Translations under genes and position numbers: made by a program
Notes under the pieces: generated by a model
Seen by the model: the letters and a program-made list of their open reading frames with translations, nothing else
What the model was told of the DNA's origin: nothing
The model's database searches: none
NCBI RefSeq assembly: GCF_000316625.1
Contig: NC_019676.1
Coordinates: forward strand, 2,684,501-2,748,500
Reading direction: 5' to 3'
Origin: Nostoc sp. PCC 7107
GTDB taxonomy: Bacteria > Cyanobacteriota > Cyanobacteriia > Cyanobacteriales > Nostocaceae
Length of the DNA stretch: 64,000 bases
Shown: piece by piece, positions 16,808 through 27,314 of the stretch
Layout of the letters: each line of letters begins with the position of its first letter
How positions within the stretch are numbered: the stretch's first letter is position 1

Positions 16808-18232
16808 TTACCAAATTATTTTCCGCATATTATCAACTTTCTTTTTTAAATCTGATTGCTCTTTCAATCTGTGCATTGGCCCTTGGTAATTTCCAATTTC
16901 ATTTATTAGTTCTTTGATTGCTGGAGCAGAAACTTGGTTCTTCATCATTTGTAAAAGCTCCTTATACTTTGTTTGACATAAACTATGCTGAAGTTTACTG
17001 GCTATTAATGTGTTATTGAAAGATAACATTGCCATAACAGCTTGAGTTTGATTCAGTCGCTCAAGAAGAGAGCGATAAATAACGTCAGCATTGTGAGATA
17101 TTCCATGTCCATTAGTCAAAAAAACTTCTACTAGACTTAAAACATATTTTTCACGTACCTGAAGTGGGATTTCTCCTCTATCGTTAATAAGTGTTTCTAG
17201 CGCTTTAGCAAATGGCGGTTCATTATCAAAGTTATTCCATCCCCTATGAGCATTCAATAAATTATCTACAGCACTATCTATTTCTGCCGATAGAAGAGTT
17301 TCAGGAATATATGATTTGCCTGAAACCATGTCTAGGAAATCAAGCGCAAGCCTTGCCTCTGTTTGATCATTATTTGCAACGAACCTGCCATACTTAATCC
17401 CAAACTGTTGACGTGCTTGCTCATCTACTCTATTCCATAAATAAGGTATCAGTCTATGTAGATTTTGCCTTGTTTGTGTTGTTGTATCTAAACGCGTATA
17501 TATGCCGAACAATCCTGATGCTAAATTATTAGTTTGCTCTTGATTAAGCTCTAAAAAAAATGCTGCAATTTGTTTAGCCTCTGAGTCAGAAATATTATTC
17601 TTTTTAATGTTCTTGAGAAACTTTTGTATTTCTATTGTTCCATTGGACAAAGGCAAAGATATAACTTCTATAATACAGGTTTCTAACCATGATATAAGTT
17701 GTAGTCCTGTAATTTCATTCTGATTTGGATGGGCAGCGCTTACCCAATTCCGCATATATCTGATAGTATCTAAATGCTTGTATCCAATTTCTGAAATCAA
17801 TCCTATCTTTTTAGCTCCTTCAATTAATTCACTATCATTGACTTTAACTAGATCATCTTCTGAATTAAGATTTTTACGTTTTTCTGGACTATTTACAGCA
17901 TTATCATAGAAATAGGAAATATCGTATTGAGATACTCGCTTTCTTAACTCTAAAATTGTTTCATCCCATAAGTAATTTAAGGCTGCATCAAATAAACCTG
18001 ACGCTACAGCAGCAATATATTTAGATATATACACAGAACGTGGCTTTTGCTCATCATTAATCTTTGATATTACATCAGCTATATTCTTAAAAACATTTAC
18101 ACGCTCTGTTACTGAAACTAATACAGAGTCAGTTGGTAAGCCCTGTTCTGCTAAGAAATCTAACAAATTAGCTTCAATGTTTTTTAACTGTGAACCATAA
18201 TTTTGCTGTGTAACTATTTTAGAAGAATCCAT
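16808..18232 (-). CDS. HEPN-like domain protein of unknown function
   Basis: Large helical protein of about 474 residues, counting from the ATG at 18232 (MDSSKIVTQQNYG); an in-frame TTG at 18271 would add 13 residues. The segment RNWVSAAHP carries R-N-x5-H, which matches the Rx4-6H motif of HEPN ribonucleases. The surrounding N-terminal half (residues about 60-200) is helical as expected for HEPN. The C-terminal half has no recognised domain. HEPN proteins are common in abortive-infection and toxin-antitoxin systems. The gene is AT-rich and lies next to Uma2 and DUF262 genes, which supports an accessory or defence role. Catalysis is inferred from a single motif. Confidence 0.6.
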   Translation of the reverse strand: MDSSKIVTQQNYGSQLKNIEANLLDFLAEQGLPTDSVLVSVTERVNVFKNIADVISKINDEQKPRSVYISKYIAAVASGLFDAALNYLWDETILELRKRVSQYDISYFYDNAVNSPEKRKNLNSEDDLVKVNDSELIEGAKKIGLISEIGYKHLDTIRYMRNWVSAAHPNQNEITGLQLISWLETCIIEVISLPLSNGTIEIQKFLKNIKKNNISDSEAKQIAAFFLELNQEQTNNLASGLFGIYTRLDTTTQTRQNLHRLIPYLWNRVDEQARQQFGIKYGRFVANNDQTEARLALDFLDMVSGKSYIPETLLSAEIDSAVDNLLNAHRGWNNFDNEPPFAKALETLINDRGEIPLQVREKYVLSLVEVFLTNGHGISHNADVIYRSLLERLNQTQAVMAMLSFNNTLIASKLQHSLCQTKYKELLQMMKNQVSAPAIKELINEIGNYQGPMHRLKEQSDLKKKVDNMRKIIW

Positions 18233-18356
18233 TTGCTTAATCACGGATAGATTTGCAATTGTATTATACAAGTAGCATATAGTGAAAAGTTATTTTTAAC
18301 AGTCTGCACAATCATTAATTTAAAATGAAACTCAGACACACACCTGGTTACAGCCT

Positions 18357-19130
18357 ATGACTTCCCTATCGGCGTTAACTTTACCTGATCACACCCAGTT
18401 ACCAGAGTCAGACGGAACGTTTGTGAAAAACTGGCAAGAACACCCCCAAAGTTTATTACTCACTGATTCGATAAGTCCAGTGATCGAAGCATTGCATCCC
18501 AATGGTCAATATTGCATCGGTCAAGATTTAGGTATCTACTGGCGACTAACTGACCCCCCAGAAAAAGGCGCAACAGCACCAGATTGGTTTTATGTTCCTA
18601 ATGTACCAGCAACTCTCAATGGTCAAACGCGGCGTTCTTATGTGCTATGGAAGGAGTATGTTGCACCGTTAATTGTGATTGAATTTGTTTCCGATGACGG
18701 TACAGAAGAACGAGATAAAACCCCACCATCGCAGGGTGAAAAAGTAGGCAAATTTTGGATTTACGAACAAGCAATTCGTGTACCTTACTATGCTATTTAC
18801 GAAGTCACAAAAGCTCAGGTAGAAGTTTATCACTTAGTTGATAATACCTATCAACTCATACAGCCAAATGAACGGGGACATTACCCAATTACACCAATGG
18901 GCGTGGAGTTGGGAATTTGGCAAGGATTTTACCCAAATGCTGAATTACCTTGGTTGCGGTGGTGGGATCTACAAGGAAATTTATTGCTAACTGGTGATGA
19001 ACGAACAAAAGTGGAACGCCAAAGAGCAGACCTTGAGCGAGAAAAACGTGAGAGAATTGTTGACAAGTTACGTAATCTTTCTCCTGAACAACTCAACGCT
19101 TTAGGAATTGACCTAGGAATGTTAGATTAA
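18357..19130 (+). CDS. Uma2 family (PD-(D/E)XK fold) endonuclease-like protein
   Basis: Protein of 257 residues of the Uma2 family, greatly expanded in cyanobacteria and built on a restriction-endonuclease-like fold. GATAPDWFYVPNVP provides the family Asp, and LIVIEFVSDDGTEE the acidic beta strand. The C-terminal 40 residues are charged and helical (RAD, ERE, KRER segments), as in many members. The start ATG at 18357 is the first available. It diverges from the HEPN-like gene. The family has no established cellular role. Confidence 0.85.
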   Translation: MTSLSALTLPDHTQLPESDGTFVKNWQEHPQSLLLTDSISPVIEALHPNGQYCIGQDLGIYWRLTDPPEKGATAPDWFYVPNVPATLNGQTRRSYVLWKEYVAPLIVIEFVSDDGTEERDKTPPSQGEKVGKFWIYEQAIRVPYYAIYEVTKAQVEVYHLVDNTYQLIQPNERGHYPITPMGVELGIWQGFYPNAELPWLRWWDLQGNLLLTGDERTKVERQRADLEREKRERIVDKLRNLSPEQLNALGIDLGMLD

Positions 19131-19240
19131 TAAAAACATTTATACAAATAGTTCCTAATTAAAAAATTTAATTTGTTAGCTCTGTTTATGTTTTGGGTAT
19201 TCTTAACTTGTAAAGAGTATCCAAAAAAAACAGGGTTAAC

Positions 19241-21058
19241 ATGGCCACCGCACCAAGAATTGAGTCTAGTAATCTTAGTATAGCTGATTTATTCAGAGAA
19301 TTTTATGTTGTACCTGACTTTCAACGAGAATATGTTTGGGAAAAAATGAATGTAGAAAAATTACTTCAAGATATTTTTTATGAATTATATGATGATAGTG
19401 AAAATCTAGAAGATGCAGAGTATTTTTTAGGTTCTATAGTTGTATTTAGAGACGAAACTGGAACATCTCAGTTAATTGATGGACAACAAAGACTAACAAC
19501 AATTTATTTAACTTTTTGTGTTGTTCGAGATTATCTTCTTGAATTTGCCAAAACATCGAAAGTATTAGAAGGGTTAATTGCTGGAGTTGCACAAAATCTT
19601 AAAACTGGAGAAGACATTAACAAGTATAGATTGACTCTTCAATATGGAGATGGGGCTGAAGCTTTAAAGATGATTGCATCTAAAGAGATACTTGTAGACA
19701 ATATAGATATTAAAAGTTCAGCTTCTGCTAGGCGTTTAATCGAAGCATATCAAACAATCCGATATTTTATTTCAGAAAATTTTGTAGAAAATTGTGAGCG
19801 AATATTACAATTCTCTTCAATATTTAGTAATAAAGTTAAGTTAATTAAAATTGAAACTCCTAACCTTAAAAATGCACTTAAAGTTTTTGAAACAATTAAT
19901 GCTCGTGGTGTAGGATTAAGTTCAATAGATTTACTAAAAAATTATTTATTTATTAATATATCTAACCAATCTAATTTAACGCCAAAAGTTTATTGGGAGA
20001 AATTAAAAAAACAATGGGATAAGTTAACAAAAATATTGCATACATGTGAAGAATATCCAATGCAATTTTTGAGATACTATATTATGTCGCATTATGACAT
20101 AAATTTACAAAATAATTTTCCAGAAGAAGCCGTATATGAATGGTTTGTTGAAAACGGTGATAAACATAAAATAGATGAAAATCCGTTTGATTTTGTTGAA
20201 CGTCTAGTATACACAAGTGAAGATTATGCCCATTTTGCTAAATGCGAAAATACAGATGGTTCTGTTAACCCTTATTTAAAAAATATCAAAATACTCCAAG
20301 GTAGGTATAGTCAGCATTTTGTATTGTTACTTGCAGGGAAAAAGCTTAATAAAGATTTATTCACTGAACTTTGCCATCAAATCGAAAATTTACTATTTGT
20401 ATATACTATTACTCGTTATACTCGAAAAGATGTGAATATGATTCGTAATTTTTCACAGTGGAGTAAAGAATTAAGACAGATTAAAAGTCATGAAGAATTT
20501 AAATATTTTATTGATAAAAAGTTTAAACCTGAACTAGCTTCTCTCTCCCAAGATTTTGATCTAGCGTTCCGTGAATTAACAGAATCTAAAATTGCTAAAT
20601 TTAGGATGCGCTATATACTCGCAAAATTAACTCAATTTGTTGATGAACAGGCTTACGGTAACTTTAATACTTTAGATTGGTATTTAAGTAAATCAGTAAC
20701 AATAGAACATATTTTACCGAAATCTTCTAAGGACAATATCAAACAAGAGTTTGATAAACCAATAGAATATGACTCCTATCTTAAAAGATTAGGTAATTTA
20801 ACTCTTTTAGAGAAAACTATTAATAGCTCAATTTCAGACAATACGTATGAATTGAAAAGAAAAGGATACCGTGAGTCTCAACTTTTATTAACACGTTCGC
20901 TTGTTGAAAAGCCTAATGTCGGAACAAATACTCAATTAAACCGTGCTGTAAAGTCTCTCAATCTTTACAACTTTGAAAATTGGGATTCAACAGCTATAGA
21001 AAAACGGCAAGAAATTCTCACTAATTTAGCCAGAAGAGTTTGGGGTTTGGATTCTTAG
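19241..21058 (+). CDS. DUF262/DUF1524 protein (GmrSD-like, ParB/Srx fold plus HNH)
   Basis: Protein of 605 residues. The N-terminal DUF262 domain has VPDFQREYVWE near residue 24 and QLIDGQQRLTTIYLTF near residue 84, the nucleotide-handling motifs of the GmrS-type domain. The C-terminal DUF1524 has the HNH motif TIEHILPKS (Glu489, His490), then RLGNLTLLEKTINSSISD. Single-chain fusions of this type resemble the GmrSD type IV restriction enzymes that cleave modified phage DNA, and the related BrxU. It is notably AT-rich against its neighbours, consistent with horizontal transfer. A CAGGG sequence lies nine bases ahead of the ATG. A role in phage defence is inferred. Confidence 0.85.
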   Translation: MATAPRIESSNLSIADLFREFYVVPDFQREYVWEKMNVEKLLQDIFYELYDDSENLEDAEYFLGSIVVFRDETGTSQLIDGQQRLTTIYLTFCVVRDYLLEFAKTSKVLEGLIAGVAQNLKTGEDINKYRLTLQYGDGAEALKMIASKEILVDNIDIKSSASARRLIEAYQTIRYFISENFVENCERILQFSSIFSNKVKLIKIETPNLKNALKVFETINARGVGLSSIDLLKNYLFINISNQSNLTPKVYWEKLKKQWDKLTKILHTCEEYPMQFLRYYIMSHYDINLQNNFPEEAVYEWFVENGDKHKIDENPFDFVERLVYTSEDYAHFAKCENTDGSVNPYLKNIKILQGRYSQHFVLLLAGKKLNKDLFTELCHQIENLLFVYTITRYTRKDVNMIRNFSQWSKELRQIKSHEEFKYFIDKKFKPELASLSQDFDLAFRELTESKIAKFRMRYILAKLTQFVDEQAYGNFNTLDWYLSKSVTIEHILPKSSKDNIKQEFDKPIEYDSYLKRLGNLTLLEKTINSSISDNTYELKRKGYRESQLLLTRSLVEKPNVGTNTQLNRAVKSLNLYNFENWDSTAIEKRQEILTNLARRVWGLDS

Positions 21059-21109
21059 TTTAAACTTTTATAGTCTAGTTACAAATACTTAGTTAACTAT
21101 TGTATAACT

Positions 21110-22678
21110 CTAATGGGCAACTGCACCGCCAGTTGCTTTCACTTTTTTAATGAACAAAATAGCAATACCGCTGACTAATAAAGCTAGACCAATAAAATAA
21201 AAACAATCATTAAAAGCCATCACAAATGCTTCGCGGCGGACGATATTAGAAATAGATGCGATCGCCTGATTTTGGGCAGTACTCAAATCTGCGCCGCGAC
21301 TGATAAAATATTGTGTCATCTGGTCAATTCTTTGCTGCGTTTCTGGGTTATATAAAGATACAGCATCTCCCAATCTATTAGAGTGAAATTGCTCTCTATT
21401 GGTTAATAAAGTTGCTAATATCGCAATTCCTAAAGAACCACCCATATTTCGCATCATATTAAATAAACCACTAGCTGAACCTGCATCTTTAGGATTCAAC
21501 CCCGCAGTTGCAATTGATGTTAGGGGAACCATAATTAATGGTTGTCCCATCGCGCGAACTAGTTGTGACCACCGCAATTGATCTAACCCAGTTTGATTAG
21601 TCAATCCCGCATTCATAAATGCACTAATCGCAAATAAAGTCACTCCTAAAGCCACCATCAACCGCACATCAATGCGTTGCATGACTTTGGGAATAAAAGG
21701 AATAATAAATAATTGCGGAATCCCCGCCCAAATTAACACTTCGCCAATTTGCAGCGCATTATACTTTTGAATTTGGGCAAGATACAAAGGCAAAATATAA
21801 ATCGAGCCATATAATCCTATCCCCAAGGAGACATTCACAATACTGGCTAAAGCAAAGTTGCGATAACGTAAAAGACGCAAATTAATAAATGGTTGCTTAC
21901 GAGTTAATTCAATAAAAAAGAATAGAGCTAGAAAAATTGCAGCAATAATACTCAACCGGACAATCAATGGTGAACCAAACCAATCTTTGCGGCTCCCTTC
22001 TTCTAACACAACTTGTAGGGAACCTAAGCCAATAGCCATCGAAATAATTCCCCACCAGTCCCCCTGTTTTAATAACTGTATTTGAGGTTGGACTTGCTTA
22101 ATTCCATACCACACCCCAGCCAGCATTAATGCCCCAGGAAATATATTAATATAAAAGCTATATTCCCAACTATAATTTTCGGTTAACCACCCGCCTAATG
22201 TCGGCCCAATTGATGGTGCAAAAACTGCTGTAATCGCAAATGCAGCTAATCCTATTGATTGCTTTGCTGGTGGTAAAGTCGTTAAAACAACAGTTAGAGA
22301 AGAAGGAATTAAAACTCCGCCTGTAAAGCCTTGCAAAGCCCGGAAAAAAATCATGGAATTCAAATCCCAAGCCCAAGCGCAGCAAATAGAGAAGAAGATA
22401 AATAATACTGTATTAACTAGTAAATAAAGCCTGAGCGAAAAAACCCGTGATAACCATCCACTTAAGGGAATAACGACAATTTCTGCCACTAAATAAGCAG
22501 TAGAAATCCAAGAACCTTCTTCTAAAGTTGCGCCTAAAGATGCTTGAATTTCTTGTAATGAAGCATTAGTAATTTGGATATCTAAAACTGCCATAAAGGC
22601 ACCAAGCATACTGGCTAACACTCCAATCCAAGTTCTTAGAGGTATGCGTTCTGGCGCTATAGCAGAAATATTAGCCAT
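21110..22678 (-). CDS. emrB: DHA2-family multidrug efflux MFS transporter (EmrB type)
   Basis: Inner-membrane drug/proton antiporter of 522 residues with 14 predicted transmembrane segments. Family features include FMAVLDIQITNASLQEIQAS in TM1 and the motif C region AFAPSIGPTLGGWLTE-like near residue 155 (written from FAPSIGPTLGG). It forms an operon with the EmrA-type adaptor and a MarR regulator upstream on the same strand. The three genes should make an EmrAB-like efflux pump working with an outer-membrane TolC-type protein encoded elsewhere. The substrate is unknown. Confidence 0.93.
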   Translation of the reverse strand: MANISAIAPERIPLRTWIGVLASMLGAFMAVLDIQITNASLQEIQASLGATLEEGSWISTAYLVAEIVVIPLSGWLSRVFSLRLYLLVNTVLFIFFSICCAWAWDLNSMIFFRALQGFTGGVLIPSSLTVVLTTLPPAKQSIGLAAFAITAVFAPSIGPTLGGWLTENYSWEYSFYINIFPGALMLAGVWYGIKQVQPQIQLLKQGDWWGIISMAIGLGSLQVVLEEGSRKDWFGSPLIVRLSIIAAIFLALFFFIELTRKQPFINLRLLRYRNFALASIVNVSLGIGLYGSIYILPLYLAQIQKYNALQIGEVLIWAGIPQLFIIPFIPKVMQRIDVRLMVALGVTLFAISAFMNAGLTNQTGLDQLRWSQLVRAMGQPLIMVPLTSIATAGLNPKDAGSASGLFNMMRNMGGSLGIAILATLLTNREQFHSNRLGDAVSLYNPETQQRIDQMTQYFISRGADLSTAQNQAIASISNIVRREAFVMAFNDCFYFIGLALLVSGIAILFIKKVKATGGAVAH

Positions 22679-22866
22679 AGTATTGCTCCAGTTTGAGGGG
22701 CGAAAATTGGGAGAATATTAAGAATTTATCATTAATAGTAGGTTACAAGTTACAGAAGAAGGATATCGGTAGATATGCTCTTCAATCTCTTTGCGCCTCC
22801 GCGTGACGGACATTTTGCTCAAGTCGGCACGTGCCTATTGACAATAGTCAAGAATTATTTCAGACT

Positions 22867-24327
22867 TCATTTCACTTCAACAGTAACTTCCGCAGACATC
22901 CCTGGTGTAATCCGTGAGTTGTAACCTTGCATACTCTTTTGGTCTAAAACTATTTTGACGGGGATGCGTTGTACAACTTTGGTAAAGTTACCTGTAGCAT
23001 TATCTGGTGGTAACAAGGCAAATTGAGCGCCGGAAGCTGGCGAAACACTGTCAACTCGTCCGTTAAAGGTGTGATGGGGAAAAGCATCCAGTTTCACTTC
23101 TACTGGTTGTCCCGCTTTCATTCTTTCTAATTGAGTTTCTTTAAAGTTGGCTACTACCCAATTTTCGTTATCAACGATCGCCATTAATGGTGATCCAGAT
23201 TGAATTCTATTCCCAACTTCCACGGTTTTTTTACCAATTCGTCCGCCACTAGGAGCCGTAATGTTGGTGTAGGATAACTGCAATTGGGCATCTTTTAATG
23301 ATGCTTCTGCTTGAGCGATCGCTGCTTGAGCCGCTGCGTATTGACCACGTTTGACGCTGGTATCTTGAGTCCCAGCAGTCGCTTGTTGCAATCCACCTCT
23401 AGAAGCTGCAAGTTTGGCTTGGGCGCTGGTGACACCTTCTTGGGCTTGTGCTAGTTGAGATTGAGCTTTGGCTACCCCAACTCTGGCGGAGGCTAACCTA
23501 GCTTGCGCTTGTTGGACTCCTTGCAAAGCAGCATTTTTCTGCGCTAAAGCCACGTCATAGGCTGCTTTAGCTGCATCCAACTGTTGACGCGCGATCGCCC
23601 CTTCTTTATATAAGCTGTTGTAACGGTTGTAATCTGTTTCTGCTTTTTGCAAGTTAGCGTTGGTTTGGGCTACTTGGGCTTGGGCGGCAGGAATTCCGGC
23701 TTGGGCTAATTCTACATCGGCTTGGGCGGCGGGAATCCCGGCTTGGGCTTCTTGTACGGCGGCTTGGGCGGTGGAAATTGCCGCTATGGCATTACTGACA
23801 TCACCTTGCGCCTGGGTTGTCTTCCCACTGGTAGTTTCAGAACTTAAGGCAATGTTGGCGGCGGCGGCTTGGGCTTGGCTACGGGCATTTTCTAAAGCTG
23901 CGGCGGCCTGCTGCACTTTACTTTGATAGTCGCGGGGGTCGAGTTTAACTAATAACTGTCCCGGTTGCACTTCTTGGTTATCGTTAACTAAAACTTGGGC
24001 AACTGTTCCTGGTATTTTGCTACTAACTTGGTGAACGTGTCCAGTAACGGTGGCGTTGTCTGTTTCTTCGTGGGTGGAAGCAAACTGCCAATAGTTATAA
24101 CCAAATGTACCTGCGGCGATCGCACCTACACCCAAACCAGCCAAAATGAAAGGCAATCGCTTTTTACTACGCGGTTTGTCTTTTTTCTCTACCTCTGGCT
24201 GTACATCAGTTTCCGGTGCTTCCGGTGTGGCGATTGCTGTCTCCAAAGTTTCAGTATCCGTAATCATTTCTGTTTCGACAACAGCCGTTTTCTCTTTGTT
24301 GCGTCCGTTGAAAGTAGTTGTCGTCAT
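22867..24327 (-). CDS. emrA: HlyD/EmrA-family membrane fusion protein
   Basis: Periplasmic adaptor of 486 residues. An acidic cytoplasmic N-terminus is followed by a KDKPRSKKR basic stretch, one transmembrane helix (LPFILAGLGVGAIAAGTFGY), a biotinyl-lipoyl-like strand (VSSKIPGTVAQVLVNDNQEV) and a long Ala/Gln-rich coiled coil at about residues 130-330. The coiled coil contains repeated AGIPAAQA units. The C-terminal beta domains end in RITPGMSAEVTVEVK. It is placed between marR and emrB. The coiled coil is unusually long and Gln/Ala-rich, which suggests internal duplication. Confidence 0.93.
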   Translation of the reverse strand: MTTTTFNGRNKEKTAVVETEMITDTETLETAIATPEAPETDVQPEVEKKDKPRSKKRLPFILAGLGVGAIAAGTFGYNYWQFASTHEETDNATVTGHVHQVSSKIPGTVAQVLVNDNQEVQPGQLLVKLDPRDYQSKVQQAAAALENARSQAQAAAANIALSSETTSGKTTQAQGDVSNAIAAISTAQAAVQEAQAGIPAAQADVELAQAGIPAAQAQVAQTNANLQKAETDYNRYNSLYKEGAIARQQLDAAKAAYDVALAQKNAALQGVQQAQARLASARVGVAKAQSQLAQAQEGVTSAQAKLAASRGGLQQATAGTQDTSVKRGQYAAAQAAIAQAEASLKDAQLQLSYTNITAPSGGRIGKKTVEVGNRIQSGSPLMAIVDNENWVVANFKETQLERMKAGQPVEVKLDAFPHHTFNGRVDSVSPASGAQFALLPPDNATGNFTKVVQRIPVKIVLDQKSMQGYNSRITPGMSAEVTVEVK

Positions 24328-24468
24328 AGTTCCCCTCTTCCTTGCTGAATCATTAGAATACGTACTATTTAATTACAAGTTGCTCTTAGTCTTTTATTTA
24401 GTATGCTAAATATTTTTTCAAATAAATTTATACACGGCTTCACCCGAATGGGCGATTGTCATCCTGCC

Positions 24469-24936
24469 TTAAGATAGGTTAGCAATTGCTTTATTTAGCA
24501 GTTGAGAAAAGAATTCCCGGTCATCGGGGGAAATACCTCGCATGGCATCTTCACGCAATTCTGCGGCTAGTGGAGGTAATATTTTTTCTAAGTCTTTACC
24601 AGCATCAGTTAACCAAATACGCCAAATGCGGCGATCATGCACATCTCTTTCTCGACGGACTAAGCCGCGTTCTTCCATCCGATCTAGTACGCCTGTTAAC
24701 GTTCCACCCACTTGTTGCAACTTCTCGCCAATACTGGATGTGGGTAAACCATCTTCTTGCCACAAACAGCACAATACCAACCAATGAAACGGCGTTAGTC
24801 CAAAAGGTTCTAGTTTGTCAGTAAACTTGCGGGTCAGCAGTTGTGAAAGCAGCTTGATTCGATAACCTAAATTGTAAGGTGCTAAAACTTGCTGCCAAGA
24901 ATCTAATGCAGTAGAATTATCAGGTTGAACAACCAT
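24469..24936 (-). CDS. MarR-family transcription regulator
   Basis: Winged-helix repressor of 155 residues. The recognition-helix region KLQQVGGTLTGVLDRMEERG and the wing LVRRERDVHDRRIWRIWLT are typical MarR blocks. It is the first gene of the operon that encodes an EmrAB-type pump and probably represses that operon and itself until a ligand binds. I could not find a convincing palindromic operator by eye in the upstream 100 bases. Confidence 0.92.
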   Translation of the reverse strand: MVVQPDNSTALDSWQQVLAPYNLGYRIKLLSQLLTRKFTDKLEPFGLTPFHWLVLCCLWQEDGLPTSSIGEKLQQVGGTLTGVLDRMEERGLVRRERDVHDRRIWRIWLTDAGKDLEKILPPLAAELREDAMRGISPDDREFFSQLLNKAIANLS

Positions 24937-25340
24937 TATGAAGATTGCTTAGCGTGCGTAATATTAAGTATAACTATAATTATTCATCTTGGCAATAGAG
25001 CGATCGCATTCAGCAATAAATTGCTAGAGTAGGTGCGATCGCCCACAGACCATCAAAAACCACATAATAATTAACCCCCGTCTCGCTAGGGCTGTTTCGT
25101 TCCCTAAAAGAGCTTAATTTACAAGTGTATCAACAAAAAAATAAGGTAGTTCAAAAATTTTATCTGTCTATGAGAAGAGCGATCGCACTTAAATTTCCTG
25201 CTAAAAACAGTAATTTTTCGATTGCCAACTCACTAGAATTTCTGGCTGATACTCTTGACAAAATCCTCATCTGAGCGAACGAAACAGCCCTGCCTAAAAA
25301 AGGGGGATCTTTCAAAGATTGGTTCACCAAACCGAATTAT
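24937..25340. other. Intergenic region marR / acs
   Basis: It holds three HIP1 octamers (about 25001, 25036 and 25180) and the MITE-like element described separately. No gene is supported; the single open frame on the plus strand overlaps the 3' end of acs and is a shadow. Confidence 0.6.
25088..25291. mobile_element. 204-bp MITE-like element
   Basis: Perfect 15-bp inverted repeats, AGGGCTGTTTCGTTC at 25088-25102 and the complement at 25277-25291, bound an AT-rich interior with no gene and one HIP1 octamer. It lies in the 404-bp gap between marR and acs. The flanks GCT/GCC are similar, but a duplication is not certain. It looks like an insertion-sequence-derived non-autonomous element. Confidence 0.6.
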
Positions 25341-27314
25341 TTACATACCTTCGCGCAATTTATCTAATACGCCACGGTCTTCTAAGGTTGAGGTATCACC
25401 AGAAACTTCTTGTCCGGCTGCGAGGTTACGTAGCAATCGCCGCATAATCTTGCCCGATCGCGTTTTGGGCAAAGCATCGGTAAAGCGGATTTCTCCGGGA
25501 CGTGCGATCGCACCAATTTCCTGCACAACGTGTTTTTTCAGTTCTTTACTCAACTCCTCGCTGGCTTGATGACTACCTTCTAAGGTGACAAAAGCTACGA
25601 CATCCTCACCTTTGAGGTCATCTGGTTTACCCACTACTGCCGCTTCTGCAACCGCTGGGTGAGAAACTAAAGCTGATTCAATTTCCATTGTGCCGAGGCG
25701 ATGTCCAGAGACATTCAACACATCGTCAACACGTCCCATCACCCAGAAATAACCATCTTCATCGCGCCTTGCGCCATCGCCAGCAAAGTATGTATACTTG
25801 CCATCTTGCGGCGGAATGTGTTCCCAATAAGTCCGGCGGAAGCGTTCAGGATCGCCGTACACAGTCCGCATCATACCCGGCCAAGGATGGCGCACTGCTA
25901 AATAGCCGCCTTCGTTGTTGGGTACTGTATTACCATCCAAATCAACAACATCAGCTAAAATTCCGGGGAAAGGCAGAGTTGCGGAACCCGGTTTCGTAGG
26001 AATTGCACCCGGTAGGGGTGTAATCATAATTCCGCCTGTTTCAGTTTGCCACCAAGTATCCACAATCGGACAGAGATCGCCACCAATCACCCGGTGATAC
26101 CACATCCAAGCTTCGGGGTTAATTGGTTCACCCACGGTTCCCAACAAGCGCAATGAAGACAAGTTACGGGCTTTGGGCAGATGTTCGCCCATTTTAATAA
26201 ATGCTCGAATTGCTGTTGGTGCTGTGTAGAAAATATTTACACCGTGTTTTTCAATAATGTCCCAAGTACAGCCAGGATTGGAAGCACGGGGCGCACCTTC
26301 ATACATCAGTGTGGTTGCACCGTTAGATAATGGCCCGTAAACAATGTAACTATGCCCGGTAATCCAACCCACATCAGCAGTACACCAATAAACATCAGTG
26401 TCTTGCAAGTCAAAAATCCACTTGGTGGTGATATGGGTGTACAAGTTATAACCAGCAGTGGTATGCACAACACCCTTGGGTTTGCCTGTACTCCCCGAAG
26501 TATAAAGTACAAACAGCATATCTTCGCTGTCCATCGGTTCTGCCGGACAATCAGCCGATACACCTTTTTGTAAATCGTGCCACCAATGATCACGTCTGCC
26601 CAACTGCATATAAACATCTTGTCCGGTGCGCTTGACAACCAAGACGTTTTCTACAGAAGGAACAGCGCCATCAGCCAAAGCTTTATCGACTTGTTCTTTG
26701 AGAGGAACGATCGCATCTTTGCGCCAACCACCATCAGCCGTAACAACTAATTTAGCTTGGGCATCAATTAAGCGATCGCGCAATGCTTCCGCGCTGAAGC
26801 CACCAAATACCACACTATGGGGCGCACCAATTCTAGCACAGGCTAACATGGCGATCGCCGCTTCCGGGATCATCGGCATATAAATTCCCACGCGATCGCC
26901 TTTTTGGACACCCAACTGCTTTAATACATTGGCAAACTGGCAAACTTCCCGATGCAGTTGGGCATAAGTTAAAGTCCGGGAATCCCCAGGTTCACCTTCC
27001 CAAATCAACGCCGCTTTATTCTTACGCCAAGTGGTGAGATGTCTATCTAAACAGTTGTAAGAAATATTCATCTTCCCGCCGACAAACCACTTGGCAAACG
27101 GTGGTTGCCAATCTAAGACTGTATGCCATTTTTCAAACCAATGCAGTTCGGTTGCGGCTAAGTCTGCCCAAAATTTTTCCGGGTCAGCCTTGGCTTTGTC
27201 GTAAAGTCGTTGGTAATCTTCTAAGCTTTTAATCTGGGCATTCTGCGAAAATTCCGCAGCCGGATGGAATAAACGCTTCTCTTGTAAAATTGACTCTATG
27301 GTTGGTTGAGACAT
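25341..27314 (-). CDS. acs: Acetyl-CoA synthetase (AMP-forming)
   Basis: Enzyme of 657 residues that makes acetyl-CoA from acetate, ATP and CoA through acetyl-AMP. The P-loop-like motif is [16 protein letters not shown]. The adenylate-forming core segments include [17 protein letters not shown], and [20 protein letters not shown] is the hinge and CoA region. The C-terminal motif [17 protein letters not shown] contains the lysine that is acetylated for regulation in bacteria. Length and order match the family. The gene is monocistronic, with an N-terminus ([16 protein letters not shown]) usual for cyanobacterial Acs. Confidence 0.97.
   Translation of the reverse strand: MSQPTIESILQEKRLFHPAAEFSQNAQIKSLEDYQRLYDKAKADPEKFWADLAATELHWFEKWHTVLDWQPPFAKWFVGGKMNISYNCLDRHLTTWRKNKAALIWEGEPGDSRTLTYAQLHREVCQFANVLKQLGVQKGDRVGIYMPMIPEAAIAMLACARIGAPHSVVFGGFSAEALRDRLIDAQAKLVVTADGGWRKDAIVPLKEQVDKALADGAVPSVENVLVVKRTGQDVYMQLGRRDHWWHDLQKGVSADCPAEPMDSEDMLFVLYTSGSTGKPKGVVHTTAGYNLYTHITTKWIFDLQDTDVYWCTADVGWITGHSYIVYGPLSNGATTLMYEGAPRASNPGCTWDIIEKHGVNIFYTAPTAIRAFIKMGEHLPKARNLSSLRLLGTVGEPINPEAWMWYHRVIGGDLCPIVDTWWQTETGGIMITPLPGAIPTKPGSATLPFPGILADVVDLDGNTVPNNEGGYLAVRHPWPGMMRTVYGDPERFRRTYWEHIPPQDGKYTYFAGDGARRDEDGYFWVMGRVDDVLNVSGHRLGTMEIESALVSHPAVAEAAVVGKPDDLKGEDVVAFVTLEGSHQASEELSKELKKHVVQEIGAIARPGEIRFTDALPKTRSGKIMRRLLRNLAAGQEVSGDTSTLEDRGVLDKLREGM

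Noticed and set aside
23660-23926. Plus-strand frame with repeated AWAAGIPAWA units
   Set aside because: It is the shadow of the Ala/Gln coiled coil of the EmrA-like protein; the repeats come from that gene.
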